From positions 42,298,275 to 42,362,274 of the forward strand of contig OZ005649.1 in the NCBI GenBank assembly GCA_963930645.1: a stretch of DNA of 64,000 nt. Reading direction: 5' to 3'. The stretch's first letter is position 1. The number at the start of each line of letters is the position of its first letter. The notes beneath the pieces were generated by a model that was not told the DNA's origin, ran no database searches, and was given only the letters and a program-made list of their open reading frames with translations. A program made the position numbers and the translations under genes. Positions 43,774 to 55,219 of the stretch are shown here, piece by piece. Source of the stretch: Salticus scenicus. Taxonomy: Eukaryota; Arthropoda; Arachnida; Araneae; Salticidae.

Positions 43774-45218
43774 CAGAGCCTGATTAAGGGGGAAGAACAC
43801 ATTATTTATATTTACACCGTTATTTTTTAACAAATACTTTCCTCCTATAATAAACAGAAAATTCTTGCTATTTCGGCAATTTCCCGTCACCTCAAAATTT
43901 TGGTTCATTGGTTTTATAAATGGAGAATAGCATTTAATACTACCAAAACTGAAGCTATTCTTTTTTCACGTGGAAGAAATGCTATGACATCTGATAAACG
44001 TGATAAATTCCAAATTAGCCTCGGCGCCACCCCCCTACCATGGTCAAATCACTGTAAATACCTTGGTGTTATTCTAGACCAATCTCTCACTTTTCAACAA
44101 CACATTCTCACCACGCGTAATAAATTTCGTGCTGCTAAAAGTAAATTACTTCCCCTCTTAGCTCGGAATAGTAAATTAAACTCTAATAACAAATTGCTCT
44201 TGTACACTTCCTACTTACGACCCATTCTCACTTATGCATGTATGGTATGGTCATATGCTGCCAAATCGCATATCAAGTTACTCATTAGGGCTCAAAATTC
44301 AACTATTCGGCAAATTCTTGATATGCCTTGGTACGTTAGAAATTTTCACATATATAAAGAAATTGAAACTCCTAGACTTAACGACTTCATTCAATACTTA
44401 AATATACAATTCCATTTGGCTCTTGAATCATTAGATAACTCTGCTTTGAACACAATCGCAACATATGACCATAATGATCCTCTTAATAGACGCAGACCCA
44501 GAGCGGGCCTCAGTCTAAACTCCCACCTTTAATCTTTTTTATGTTAACTTCTTTTTATTTTCATTTTTCTATCGCCTTCGGGCATTGACTTCTCTTCGGA
44601 GATTATATCCTGTCCTGGTCCTTGTGCTGTCCTGTATTGTGTTTTATTGTTGTCCCTGTGTTTAAAAAAAAAAAAAAAAAAATTAAAAATTGTGTTTTTA
44701 AAATACCAAAAAAAAAAACTTAAAAAAACTTGCTCTATGAAAAATAAAAAATATTCTTACTATCCCTAAACTTTCTCCTAGTTGTGTAATGCTGTACTTA
44801 ACCTTCCTACTCATTTTTATTATTGTGTTTCCTCTTTCCATAAGCTCTAAAATTATCTGTTATTGTTTTTTGTGCCTTTTATGTTCCCTCCCCCCTCTCT
44901 CCATTGCAGTGAATTGTTGTTCGGGACCCTCACTCCGTTAGTTTCCACATCTAGGTACTGGAGGATGCGTGACGCTGTCACAGGTGCCTCCCAACCATTC
45001 CATCCGAAGATCCGAAGATCCTCATTAAAAATTATTTTAAATGAATTCTGGTGTCAAATAACGGTGAGTAAATTGAATTGTTTTACACCGTTCATGTTTT
45101 ATAAAAAAATATTTCCTCGTCAAAGCGTGGAATTTCTATGACATGAAGTAAAAAATAATTGTAAAAATATTCCGGTGAGAGCGGAGATAATGTGTGCTTC
45201 CCCCTTAATCAGGCTCTG
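43774..45218. mobile_element. hAT-like MITE (CAGAGCCTGATTAAGG) split by LINE fragment
   Basis: Left part 43774-43865 and right part from about 45023 to 45218 rejoin to the family sequence. Exact 8-bp duplication GAGGAGAG at 43766-43773 and 45219-45226. Confidence 0.95.
43866..45022 (+). pseudogene. 5'-truncated Jockey-clade LINE: reverse transcriptase C-terminus and 3' UTR
   Basis: An open frame from about 43868 to 44532 (over 210 codons, no stop) encodes the region after the RT active site. It reads AISAISRHLKILVHWFYKW, FNTTKTEAILFSRG, CKYLGVILDQSLTF, LRPILTYACMVW and DMPWYVRN. All are typical of the thumb and C-terminus of Jockey-clade RTs (copying of element RNA at a nicked target). The YADD site and endonuclease are absent. 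The start coincides with the MITE break, so this is a 5' truncation, as LINEs commonly make. The 3' UTR has A runs at 44665-44682 and 44709-44720 and ends in a CCGAAGAT repeat (45004-45020). ATTCT/ATCCT may be a short target duplication. The intact frame suggests a young copy. Confidence 0.9.
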
Positions 45219-45600
45219 GAGGAGAGTATTATTTTAACTGTTAAATATCTTCTGAGGGTCTACAAATTTTGAAAACTATAAAACATGAACATTTGCGGCA
45301 AGGGGAAAATTTAGGGGGGATTTCCCCCTGAAATTAAGTATTATATTTTTTATATTTTTTAAATCTATTAATAATGTTATTTATTACACATTATATATTT
45401 TTGTTTTTAGGTGTTAAATTAATTCTTTTCCATTCTCCAAATCAAAATTGTGGTCATAGAATTACCGTACAATGATAAAAATTGAGGGAGGAGGTGATGT
45501 CCCTAAAACCAGTGGGTGACAGGGGAAAATGGGAATCATATTTGGATTCAGGAGGTCATTTTACATAATAATCGGCAGGAATGGTATCAGAGCACGATTT

Positions 45601-46410
45601 TTTTATTTTTTTATTTATTTTTTTTTTTCGAGCGCAGTGTTATTTACGTTCACAAAAGAAGACGTTGGCGAAAAACTTGGCGACGTAGCAATGAATCTGA
45701 TGACATGGCGACCAAATTTGAGAAAAAATGGTATTTAGAAGATTGCTCAGGACAAGACGTATGCAGTTTCTGGAACTTTCCTGCGAGATTCATTGGTTTC
45801 TAACCTAGCACTATATTAAAAGTTCACCAACTTTCGCCGAGCTTATAAAAGAAGCTTAACCTCTCTCAAGATAGTTCATTTTATATTCAGACTCCGAAAT
45901 GAGTTGTCGATTCTGAAAGATTGTGTCATAAACGGTTGATCTTTGTTTCTGAAACCACAAAATTCCTGCTCTGTTGTGTATTTAAGGCAGTTAAATTGTT
46001 TTTTGTGATACGAGTGACAATGTAATGAACTACTTTGAGAATGGAGATAAGTTAAAAATTTTATTGAACTGTTTTGAGCATTGTATGTAAATTGACCCTT
46101 TCATTCAACTGTTTCGAGAATGGTAGACAAACTGAAAATTTCAATGAACTGTTCCAGACTATCTGTTGAATTTGCACTTTTGCTGGACTGTTTCGAGAAT
46201 ATACATTAAATAAAGTGTTGAACTAAATATGTTGAACTAAAAGAAGTTCTTCAATGGAATGTCTACGAATTTGATCAGAAAGAGTTCAAACACAAAATTT
46301 ATGCCCTCAAAACTCCAGAACTATATTTTGTGGCGGTTTCATACAGGTTTGCGGAAAGATACATCAATGAAAATGTAAGTTCAAGATATTCAGATTCACG
46401 ATGGTCAAGG
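45601..46410. other. No gene recognised
   Basis: Two overlapping plus frames (45516-45803, 45529-45738) start in a T-rich tract and show no domain. From 46030 to 46215 the motif GAACTGTTTTGAGA/AACTGTTTCGAGAATGG recurs about four times at ~60-bp spacing. Confidence 0.45.
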
Positions 46411-46565
46411 CCAATTTTTGAGCATGTTAATATGCTTCAATACTAAGTACATGGGATTTTTAAATTTGAATATATTTTCTTCGGAGCTATTTTGAGTATG
46501 TGACAGCAATATACTCAAATTTGACACAATTTTACTCGTTTTTGAGTATTTTTATTTCTTTATTT
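46411..46565. mobile_element. Diverged relative of the 56722-57012 palindromic element
   Basis: Contains TACATGGGATTTTTAAATTT, CGGAGCTATTTTGAGTATG and repeated TTTTTGAGTAT, as in the palindrome at 56.7 kb, but without a clear second arm. Confidence 0.5.
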
Positions 46566-47340
46566 CTTTCCAGTGTATGCACAAAAGAATGTTTTCTATA
46601 GAATATATTATGATTAGAATTAAGATTTACAAGGCTATGCAAAAATTTTCAGTTACTTATGAGCTGTTATTTGAATTTTATTGGAATTACATTTTAGTTT
46701 ACATTAAGCGCTAGTAACACTTTCTAACAATTTTTAAGGGTGAATATGATTTGAATTAGTATACGTGTCTGTCGCACTGTCCGTCTGTCCGACTTCAGCG
46801 TCCCATAATTTCTTAAAAATGATATATGTTTTTCATGCACAGTATGGAATGTTCCCTATTTTAAATGACATTAATAGGCCCTGTAGATCTAGTTTGTGTA
46901 CAAAGATGCCGAAGCATTGCGTTTTAGAAGAGACATCAAGAGACTTTTGAATTACATTTTAAATAAGTTATACTTTATACGTCGCTTATTGAAATCACAT
47001 TCGTTTTGAGCCAAAATGATTTTATTAAGCAGCTGATTTTTAAAACCGGCGATCATGATTGTTTCTGCACTCAAGAAAAAAGTATTATATTTGCTGAATT
47101 TAGAAAGAAATTTGAAAAGATAACAAGTAATGGTATTGATGAACAATATTAAATTATTTTTGACAGATATATCATCTTTTCTTCAAAATTTTTAACTTAA
47201 TATTGGGCTTTGAAGAATACGTTTCTTGAAATATTTATTGAGATAAGTGATGGGACTTGTTTAATTTGTAACTATACAGCAAGTGTAACATTTTCGACAA
47301 AGAGACAGACAAAGAGATCTGAGAGATTGCACTGCTATAT

Positions 47341-47414
<74 letters not shown>

Positions 47415-47760
47415 GATTCCGGTCCTGGTAATCTGATCAGATTTAGCGGCTGATTTTAATAACCAGTGACTTTATTAAGCGGCAGTTACTGTACTGCAAA
47501 AATCATAATTTGACATTTATTGTTACTATGCTAAAAACAATGTTTTGTATAGAATATGATATACACAGCATTTTAAATTTACAGAGTTACACTAAAATAT
47601 TAATGTGCATTAAGTATTGCAGTTGAAAATTGTTAGTATTGCATTTCCCTTTGTGTTGAGCATTTTTAACGCTTTCCAACAATAGTTAAGAGTGATTATG
47701 AAATCAATTAGTCTATCCGTCTGCCGTTCGGTTCTTCTCTCTGTCTGTTGTATGGTAATA
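46566..47760 (-). repeat. Interspersed repeat, two units, inverse of the 58-kb tandem
   Basis: 46600-46960 and 47480-47760 match, on the opposite strand, units at 58.1-59.0 kb. Shared parts are CACTTTCTAACAATTTTTAA / TTTCCAACAATAGTTAA and the following GTCTGTCCG-type stretch. No coding frame. Confidence 0.6.
47343..47410. repeat. Poly(T) directly followed by poly(A)
   Basis: About 33 T, then ACA, then about 30 A. It lies inside the interspersed repeat. Confidence 0.9.
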
Positions 47761-48620
47761 TAAACAAAGAACATTGCCGGTTAAACTAATCTCTCAGTAC
47801 TTTCAGTTAAAAAGTGTTAATAATCAATTTCCTACCATACAAATTTTCTTTCATATTTTTTCATTTCACTTAGGTTTATATATATATGTATTTGACAGGG
47901 TTCCCAGCGTTCGTATATTTTTAGGATTCTTTTATTATACTATCACCACAGCTTTCAAAAAGAAAATTTTTATAAAAGTTTTAATCTTCCGATCACTAGA
48001 ATAAATAGCATCAAAATCTGAAAGAAAATTTTCTTTCTAAAAATTACGGTGGTAGTATAATAAAATGATCGTAAAAATATAGGAAGGCTGGTTGCCCTGA
48101 TATTGAGAATGCATAAACCTCAAGTAGTCGGTTTTTGCTTCAAGATATTTTTTTTTACAAATATTTTTGAAATATAAACTCATTTCAAGAGTTACAGACC
48201 TTGTTTTATGACAAAAATTTTATTAAAAATAGTGGTAGAAAATATTTAAAAAACAAAGTGTGTATAGGGTAAGTGCGTCAGTGATTGACACGTTTAGAGC
48301 AATCTCTAATGTTTTTAATGTTCTAGTCATCAGAAAATATTTTTAGAAATCTTAAGTTAGTACATATGGTATGAAAGACATTCAGTTTCAGAACCGCATA
48401 TATGTTAAAATATATACATTTGATAACGATTATTATTTTTTTTTTTTATGAATTTTTATTTGACAGCCACTCAGTGTTCCATTAATTGACCAGTTTTTCC
48501 TTTTATCAGTAATTGGCACGTATGTTCCAGTGTTTGACACTGCTAGTTATTCATTTTACCAGTTATTAGCACCCTATGCTCCATATTTTGACATAAAATG
48601 TTAAAATTCTTTTATGCAAA
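47761..48620. other. AT-rich DNA, no gene seen
   Basis: The frame 47774-48004 lacks a domain. TATTTTTAGGATTC and its approximate inverse near 48080 with TTATTATAC/GTATAATAAA suggest an old hairpin element. Confidence 0.4.
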
Positions 48621-48759
48621 CAGGGATGGAACACGGGCGCAGAATTCATACCGGAATCTGTTTAAGAAATTTTACTACCTATAATATCGTTGATTTACGA
48701 AGTAAAAAATTTTCTTACATTGAGAGTGGTATGAATACTGCGCCCGTGTTCCATCCCTG
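48621..48759. mobile_element. MITE, CAGGGATGGAACACGGG family
   Basis: 139 bp, near-identical to 42322-42459. Flanks TGCAAA and TAGCAAA give only an approximate duplication. Confidence 0.9.
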
Positions 48760-49608
48760 TAGCAAAATATATGATTTTATTATTTTTCTTATTTATTAAT
48801 TATTTCGGAATGGATGTCAATTACTGGAGCATGCCAATCACTGGAGCACTTAACCTACTAAGATTTCTTGTTAAATGATTAGTTGAGAGATGTCAATTAT
48901 TTTTTAAAAATATGAATTTTTTTTTTTTTTTTTTTCATTTCGATACATAATTAGTAATTGTTAAATAGTTTTATCACAATTTCTTCCTTTATTTAATCTG
49001 TAATTGATTATTTAATAAATTTAATTCATATTTTTGCAAAACAATTTTTCGAATGCATTGAAAATTTTAAACCATTAAATTACTGATATTGCTGTAATTT
49101 TTTTTTTCATTATACTATATAGATTAATTTCACATGGTTAAAAACTCACTTACACTTCGTAATTATTTTAAACAAAACACTCTAGGGCTTGATTGCACGA
49201 AAATGCTTTGAGATAGAATATCCTATTGCTTATCACACTAATCAATCTTGCTTATTACACAATTTTATTCGATCAATAGCAAATTTTGCGGACTTAGCCT
49301 TTTTTGCGTAAGAGCTTTTATCTAATTACTGAGAATAAGTGATTTATTTTTTACTGATTTCATAACATTCTACAGAATAAATATAAGAAAATTCGGATAT
49401 GAAACATAAATACGTATTAGACAGTTTGACATATAAGACAAGAAAATAAATAATAATAATAATAAACTTATAAATGTTTTATCGAGACTTAAATAATAAT
49501 AATAATAAAAAAAAAAAAAAAAAAAAAACTAGAGCAACTGAACTTAACTTTCATAATACTTTGTAATTATCGGTCAAAGAAAAAAATATCTATCTATCTA
49601 TCTATCTA

Positions 49609-49646
<38 letters not shown>

Positions 49647-49925
49647 CGAAATTATTTATTAATAGATAATTTTAAAGGGAAAATAATTTCATTTTATTTG
49701 ATTTATTTTTATTACTATAGATTTAATCGTTTCTTTTCTTTTCTTTTTCATCAGAACCGCGGAGTTAAAAAGCAGTTTAGGAAATCTTACAATTTTTAAC
49801 AGAAATTGGTAAAACGATCATCATCAATTTGCTTTTTCATGTCTAAAATTTATCGAAGTTATTTAACAACAGATACATCCTCTGTCGCTGACTTTTTATT
49901 TTCTTTTTCTTTCAATATATATATA
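48760..49925. other. AT-rich DNA with microsatellites
   Basis: T run about 48918-48936, (AAT)n about 49449-49462 and 49492-49507, A run 49508-49528, (ATCT)n then (TA)n about 49588-49642. No gene seen. Confidence 0.5.
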
Positions 49926-50099
49926 TGTTACCGTTAAAGCTCGAAATCCGTTAATGTGCAGATTACCTAGCTAATCTGCAGATTAACTAAAATGACCCGT
50001 TAAAGTGTGGAATCAAGAGTTTTCCGCATTTTAACTAGGTAATCTGCAGATTAGCGGCTTCTGTGTCGTTAAAGTTCAAATGTTTGTTTCGAGCCTTAG

Positions 50100-50270
50100 T
50101 TTTTTTACATTCACTATGACGTCAAACAGTCATGTGATACAGATACGCGAATGACCTTCAAACACAAACCAAAACTTTCATCCTTTCCGCTCCGCTTCCG
50201 CCTATGATAATTGGTAAACGCAAAACTTGGAGCATCGAAGACATGGTTATTATAGGTTTCTTAGCATGAC
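50100..50270 (+). promoter_or_regulatory. Candidate promoter region with TGACGTCA site
   Basis: Less AT-rich than its surroundings. A full TGACGTCA (CRE-type) palindrome lies at about 50118, followed by GTCATGTGA (E-box-like) and a CTTTCCGCTCCGCTTCCGCC tract at about 50182-50201. It ends just before an ATG and splice donor. Evidence is motif-based only. Confidence 0.3.
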
Positions 50271-50294
50271 CAACACAAAACTTAAAGTAACAGG
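50267..50294 (+). CDS. Candidate short first exon ending at a consensus splice donor
   Basis: ATGACCAACACAAAACTTAA followed by AGTAACAG and then GTAAGT, a perfect donor. It would encode MTNTKLKVT before the intron. No downstream exon was found within the element or nearby, so this may be an unused donor, a transposon gene whose body was deleted, or a host gene continuing outside. A single short exon cannot be proven by reading. Confidence 0.25.
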
Positions 50295-51689
50295 TAAGTT
50301 ATAATTGTTTTGATTTTGATTTTATTTCTTCTCTTTTTTAATTCTGTCAATATAAGTTTGATAAGGGTCTGCACTGCATTTTATTATTGAAATCTAATCT
50401 TAATCTAAACGCTCTGTCTCCTGAAATTTCATTTTGAATAATGAATATTAAAATTTACAACACAGTAATTATTTCCTTTCCTCCCGAAATAAAACTATTA
50501 AAACACAACTTTTTAAAACTAATTTATTTAAAAATTGATTTAAATTAAAATTACTTACTGAAAAAAAAAGTTTTTATTTTTAACTCTGAAAAATATGGCG
50601 TTCAATATTATGGCTTTCTTTAATAAATACTTTATATGAAATTTTTATGCATTTTTTAGCATTTCATTACATTTTGTTGTTATTTATTTCAATTCCAAGT
50701 TTCCTTTATATATTTTATATATCATGATTACATTTTTATTTTTATTTTGTTCGCTTTTTCATATAATTTCGTTGTAGTTTATCACATAAAATGTGTTAAT
50801 AAAGTTTTTTTTTTTTAATTTTATTTTATTGTAAAATTAATATATTTGCTAAACTTGTACTTGTTGCTGTAATATGTATGCTGCAAAATATTGTTTAATA
50901 AAGCATTGGAAAACAGTCATTTTAATTTTCCTGCTGTCTAAAAATTATTAAAGCAGTTTTAATTATTTGAAGTACTTCTTAAATGATGCTTCTAAATTGT
51001 CTAATTTAATATTTCTTTATCGAATTAAAAATTGGTGCATAACATTTTAAAAAAGAATAGAAATAGCAATGTAAGTTGTTAATAAAACTTTTTTTTTTCA
51101 ATTGAAATGGTTAAATATTTTTATTTTGAAAAGAAATCATTACTGTATTATAATTCTAACATTCATTTATAAAATAGAATTTATTGAAAGCTATTAAAGT
51201 TATTATATTTCATATTAAAAATGCATAACATCTTCAAACTTATATTGACAGAATAAAAAAGATGAAATAAGTAAAAAAATTAAAACAAATATAACTTTAA
51301 AAGACATAAAAATTAAAACACATACAGATTAAAATAAGTAAAGAAAGAAAGAAAAGAGAAGAAAACTATTTTTTTCCCCCGAATGAAAAAAAAAAACAAA
51401 TATAACACAGCGTGCTGTAAAATTACAACACCAGAGATCTTATTTTCACTTTAACGAGTGCCTAGTAGGTAATGTGCAGATTATCTAGATAATTCGCAGA
51501 TTACCTAGGTAATTTGAGAAATGAAAAAAAAAATTCCTCACTTTAACGGATCGCCCTAGTTAATGTGCAGATTACCTAGCTAATATGCAGATTAACTGAT
51601 TTCTGCACTTTAGCGGTAACATATACATATATATATTTGGCCAACGCTGATGAATTAATTTTTTTAAAATATTTCTTTCTTTCAATATG

Positions 51690-51975
51690 TACACTCAAAT
51701 TAAAAAATGGTGTAGTTATGCATATTTGATTTTAAAATACACCTTGAATGGTGAAGTCGTGTACATTAGATTTTCAGGTATAGCTTCTTTAAAAACAAGA
51801 AAAATTATAACATGGCAGCGCCATCTTTCGACTGATATACACACAAGTTTAAACCCGAGTGATGAAAATATGGTGTTGTTGTGCGCATTAGAATTTGAGA
51901 TACAGTTTTTAAAAATAAAAAAAAGGAAAATTACAGTATAGCAGCACCACCTTTCGGCTGTTATACACACATTTA
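51690..51975 (+). repeat. Tandem repeat, two ~115-bp units with GCAGCGCCATCT motif
   Basis: GGCAGCGCCATCTTTCGACT (51813) and AGCAGCACCACCTTTCGGCT (51941) close two units that also share TACACACA and ATTAGATTTTCAG/ATTAGAATTTGAG. The frames on both strands here are read-throughs of the repeat. Confidence 0.7.
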
Positions 51976-52507
51976 AATATTATCAAGAAAATTATCACTT
52001 GGTAGGGAGCGTGGGGCGGGTTGTAACAGTTTTTGGAAAATTATGTATATTTTGAAATGTATTTACGTTTTCCTGTTTATAATTGCTGTTTTCTATAGCA
52101 TACATATTCATCTATCATATTAAAAAAAAAAAAAAAACATTCGTTAATTTTGCTAATTTTAGCACTAAAAATATTTATTCAACATTATTTGCCTGTTACA
52201 ATTTGCCCCAGGTCCCAGGTTTTGAGCGAATTCTAACACACATAGGGCACACTGTAATAGATACAAAGGGAACCCTTGCAATAAAAACGACAATATATCA
52301 AAATTTTTTTGTCATTAATCATTTATTAATTTATTTAAAAAGGCAATTAATAACTAATATTAAATTATAACGTTCTTGGTATAGTAACAATGAATTATAT
52401 AAATGGATTATAGTAAAATAAAGATAAAATCAACATAGAAGTCAATCTTAGTCAGAGTTGAAATTAATTCAAGCAAATTATATTTTGTTTCCTCTCATGC
52501 CTTTAAT

Positions 52508-52698
52508 CATAGCTGCCAATATTTTAATTTATTTCGGAGTACTTTCAGCCCCGCCTTTTTTTTCGCACCACTTTATTCATTAAAAATTTTCTTCAAAACA
52601 TAACTTCGATAAAATAAGAAAAAATTACCTTTAAAAAATAAGTGGTACGAAATAGAGGAGGGGCTAAAATTATTCCGGAACAAATTAAAATATTGGCA
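52508..52698. mobile_element. hAT-like palindromic MITE, right terminus clipped
   Basis: CATAGCTGCCAATATTTTAA at the left; the right ends ATATTGGCA without the last six bases. CTTTAA occurs on both sides. Confidence 0.85.
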
Positions 52699-52767
52699 TA
52701 CTTTAACATGTGCTCACATTTTGCAAATTAAATATTATACCCATTCTTCAGCCACAGAGTGGGTTTA

Positions 52768-53064
52768 GCAGAGCTTGAATTCTCCGCCCCTTTTTCAGAA
52801 CACTGTCATTAATGAGAAATTTCTGCTTTTTTTTCTACCTCTATTTTTATACAATAGTCTCTAATTGGTGATTAAATCGTGATTATAATTTGGAATTAAA
52901 TAATCACGGCGCTGTAATATAAAAACACAGAAAATATTTGTATAAACATAGTAATAATACAAATACATAAACATAAGTATTCTGTATAAACATAGTAGTG
53001 GCAAAGAAGCCAAAAATATTTCATTTCAGAAAGTTTCCTGAAAATGGGCGGAGACTTCGAGATC
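52768..53064. mobile_element. MITE, CTCCGCCC...TTCAGAACACT family
   Basis: AGCTTGAATTCTCCGCCCC at the left, GGGCGGAGACTTCGAG at the right, with TCATTAATGAGAAATTTCTG and TTTCATTTCAGAAAG arms. Confidence 0.7.
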
Positions 53065-53496
53065 CGTCTGTAAGCTTCTCCACACGCCACGCCTCTAACA
53101 TGTTACAACTTTCCCCATTGTATGATTTTGGATATTTTGTTTATTTATAAAAATATATAATGATTTAAACAAAAAATGAAACATGCATTTTATAATTGAA
53201 CACACAGGCTACACGAATAGCTATAAACATTCCTTTAAAGTATAAATTAACATACCTTTAATCAAGCACGTGTACAGAACCTCTCATTAATCATTTCTGA
53301 GGAGCACCGATTGCGCTAACATTATAAAGCGCGTCAAAAGAATTATGTTTATAAAAATATTTAATTACAAATGTTAAAAACTATTTCGTAAATTGCGTGT
53401 TACTTCTTACCCCTGTGACAAGTAGCCCCACGCTTCCGTACTGAATCTGTAAAATCGAAATTATTAATTGACGCAACTAGTTATTAAAACGCGCCA

Positions 53497-53880
53497 CGGG
53501 ATGGGAGTTTGAAACGATCAGAATTTTCAAAGATTGTTTTCACGATGAACGAACAGTCTATTTTAAGGAAAAGGGCAGAACAGGGCGCCAAAGGTGCCAC
53601 CGAGCGGCAGTTTTTTACGGTCAAAATTTCCAAAGATCATTTGCACGATAAGCGAACAGGCTGTGTCAGATCATAAATCAGAAAGGGGCGCCGCTGACGC
53701 TACCGAGCAGAATTTTGCTATAGTTAGAATTTTCAATGAAGCTGTTTGAGCTGTAAACGAATAAGTTTTTGTATCTTCTGAAAAGGGGAAATGCGGCGCA
53801 ACCGTCACCTAGCAGGAGTTTAATACGGACAGATTTTTCAATGACCATGAATTAGTTTGTCACGAAAGCGGCTGGTTTGT
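53497..53880 (+). repeat. GC-rich minisatellite, ~3 units of ~115-130 bp
   Basis: Units contain GCGCCAAAGGTGCCACCGAG, GCCGCTGACGCTACCGAGCA and GCGCAACCGTCACCTAGCAG. Each is followed by a TCA(G/A)AATTT(T/C)C(A/C)AAGAT-like stretch and a CGATAAGCGAACAG-like stretch. Inverted relative at 11053-11330. Confidence 0.75.
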
Positions 53881-54437
53881 AATTACAAAAAAAAAAAAAA
53901 CTTCATCATGTCCTTGTATAAATCTTATGTTTATGAAAATTTATGTTGTTCATGTAATAGTGATCTTTAATATAAGAATTAATTTTTAGATTTATCGGCA
54001 AAAGTTTTCACATATTTTCGTATTAATTCCCATATATATAAACACCAGTAAAATAGCTAAAATAAATCCTAAAGGCCTTTAAAACGCACGCATACATAGG
54101 TGTTATTTTTTTAAAAGAATAATCATCACTATTTTTCGAGAGTACTTTCCAATACAATTTACATAAGTAATTAGATGAAAACTGTTATTAACAATTTCTA
54201 TTTAAAATTAGCGTTAATCCATCTTGGAGGTAAAAAAAAAAAAAAAAACATTAATTTTGACAACAATGTAAGGTAATCTGCCTGTAATTGGTCATTTAAG
54301 CACAAAACTTTAATTGAGAAAATTCTGAAACTGATTGTTAGAATACCTAACTGACACCTTATAAAATGCAGGAGTAGAAGCGGTTCTTTATTTTTACGTG
54401 CACTTTATTATTTTGCCATTGCTTTTATTAATCAGCA

Positions 54438-54470
<33 letters not shown>

Positions 54471-54912
54471 AATGCTTTAGCATTAAAATTTTTAATAAAA
54501 TAAATGCTTGCAGTACCGGTTTCGAAAGTTCAGTTCTCCCTCTTCAGTTCTTAGTAAAACAGTTCTCAGTTGTTATTTCTTATGGAACATGTCTTATGTT
54601 GTTTCTTATGTTAAATTGTCATGCTCGTGAATAGATAAATTTTACCTGTTAATGTTTTCTAAGAACGTGTTTTAGTACTACATTGAAATAATATAAAATG
54701 ATCAACATATTTTGATAGGTTATAGTTCTATATTAATCTCAAAAGATGTGTTATTACTTTATAAATAACAGTATCGTGTGATGCAGGTGATTCCTAAATT
54801 TATTTTTGCGTTTAAACTCGGCTGAAAATTCCACTTTGAGCAGCAGATCCTGATTTAATCAGCCTTTTAAAATGAGAAAAAAGCGGTAGTAAATGTCAAA
54901 CAACCTCAAAAG
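53881..54912. other. AT-rich DNA with poly(A)/poly(T)
   Basis: A run 53886-53900, A run 54233-54248, T run 54440-54466. No gene seen. Confidence 0.5.
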
Positions 54913-55115
54913 CAGCGTTCCCAACTTTTATAATTTATTCACGAGCATTTTTTTGTCCAGCCTCTTTTTTCATACCGGAAATTTTGAAAAACGGTTTTCT
55001 TCTCATTTAATCGTTGTCACATATTATAGAGAAATTATCTACAAAATGTCTGGTGCGAAAAGAAGGCGTGGGGCTAAAAATACTCGTGAATAAATTATAA
55101 AAGTTGGGAACTCTG
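54913..55115. mobile_element. hAT-like MITE, exact 8-bp duplication
   Basis: 203 bp; CAGCGTTCCCAACTTTTATA at the left, AAAGTTGGGAACTCTG at the right; CTCAAAAG at 54905-54912 and 55116-55123. Links the CTGCCAA MITE group to hAT-type targets. Confidence 0.95.
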
Positions 55116-55182
55116 CTCAAAAGTATCAAACTCAGGTACTATCTGTCGTAATTTTGCATATAAACAATGTTCATACTAATTA

Positions 55183-55186
<4 letters not shown>

Positions 55187-55219
<33 letters not shown>

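Larger units (their letters stand above)
43600..45600. mobile_element. Outer inverted-repeat element of a three-level nest
   Basis: The left arm at about 43640-43720 (TATGTAAAATGACCTC, CCCATTTTGTCCCATCACCC) faces the right arm at about 45480-45590 (GGGTGACAGGGGAAAATGGG, GAGGTCATTTTACATA). Its interior is occupied by the hAT-like MITE 43774-45218, which is itself split. True outer ends are uncertain. Confidence 0.6.
49926..51621. mobile_element. DNA transposon with palindrome-array ends, 1.7 kb
   Basis: Begins TGTTACCGTTAAAG and ends CTTTAGCGGTAACA, with TATA on both sides (in TA-rich sequence). Each end has ~150-200 bp of CCGTTAAAG spacers alternating with palindromes such as CTAATCTGCAGATTA and ACCTAGCTAAT. 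Terminal TGT...ACA and a 4-bp target would fit integrase-type cut-and-paste elements such as Ginger, but that is inference. The interior (50100-51430) contains a promoter-like, less AT-rich stretch and is otherwise AT-rich without a long frame. Confidence 0.65.
52005..53437. mobile_element. TA-flanked DNA element (GGGAGCGTGGGGC ends) with nested MITEs
   Basis: Left end GGGAGCGTGGGGCGGGTTGT preceded by TA; right end TAGCCCCACGCTTCCG followed by TA. GTTACAATTTGCCCCAGG and GTTACAACTTTCCCC lie inside. The TA target suggests the Tc1-mariner/pogo group. No transposase seen; two MITEs occupy much of it. Confidence 0.65.

Noticed and set aside
45516..45803. Two overlapping plus-strand frames of 95 and 69 codons
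   Set aside because: Start in an inverted-repeat arm and T-rich tract; sequence of the residues shows no family.
51687..51970. 84-codon frames on both strands
   Set aside because: Both read through a two-unit tandem repeat.
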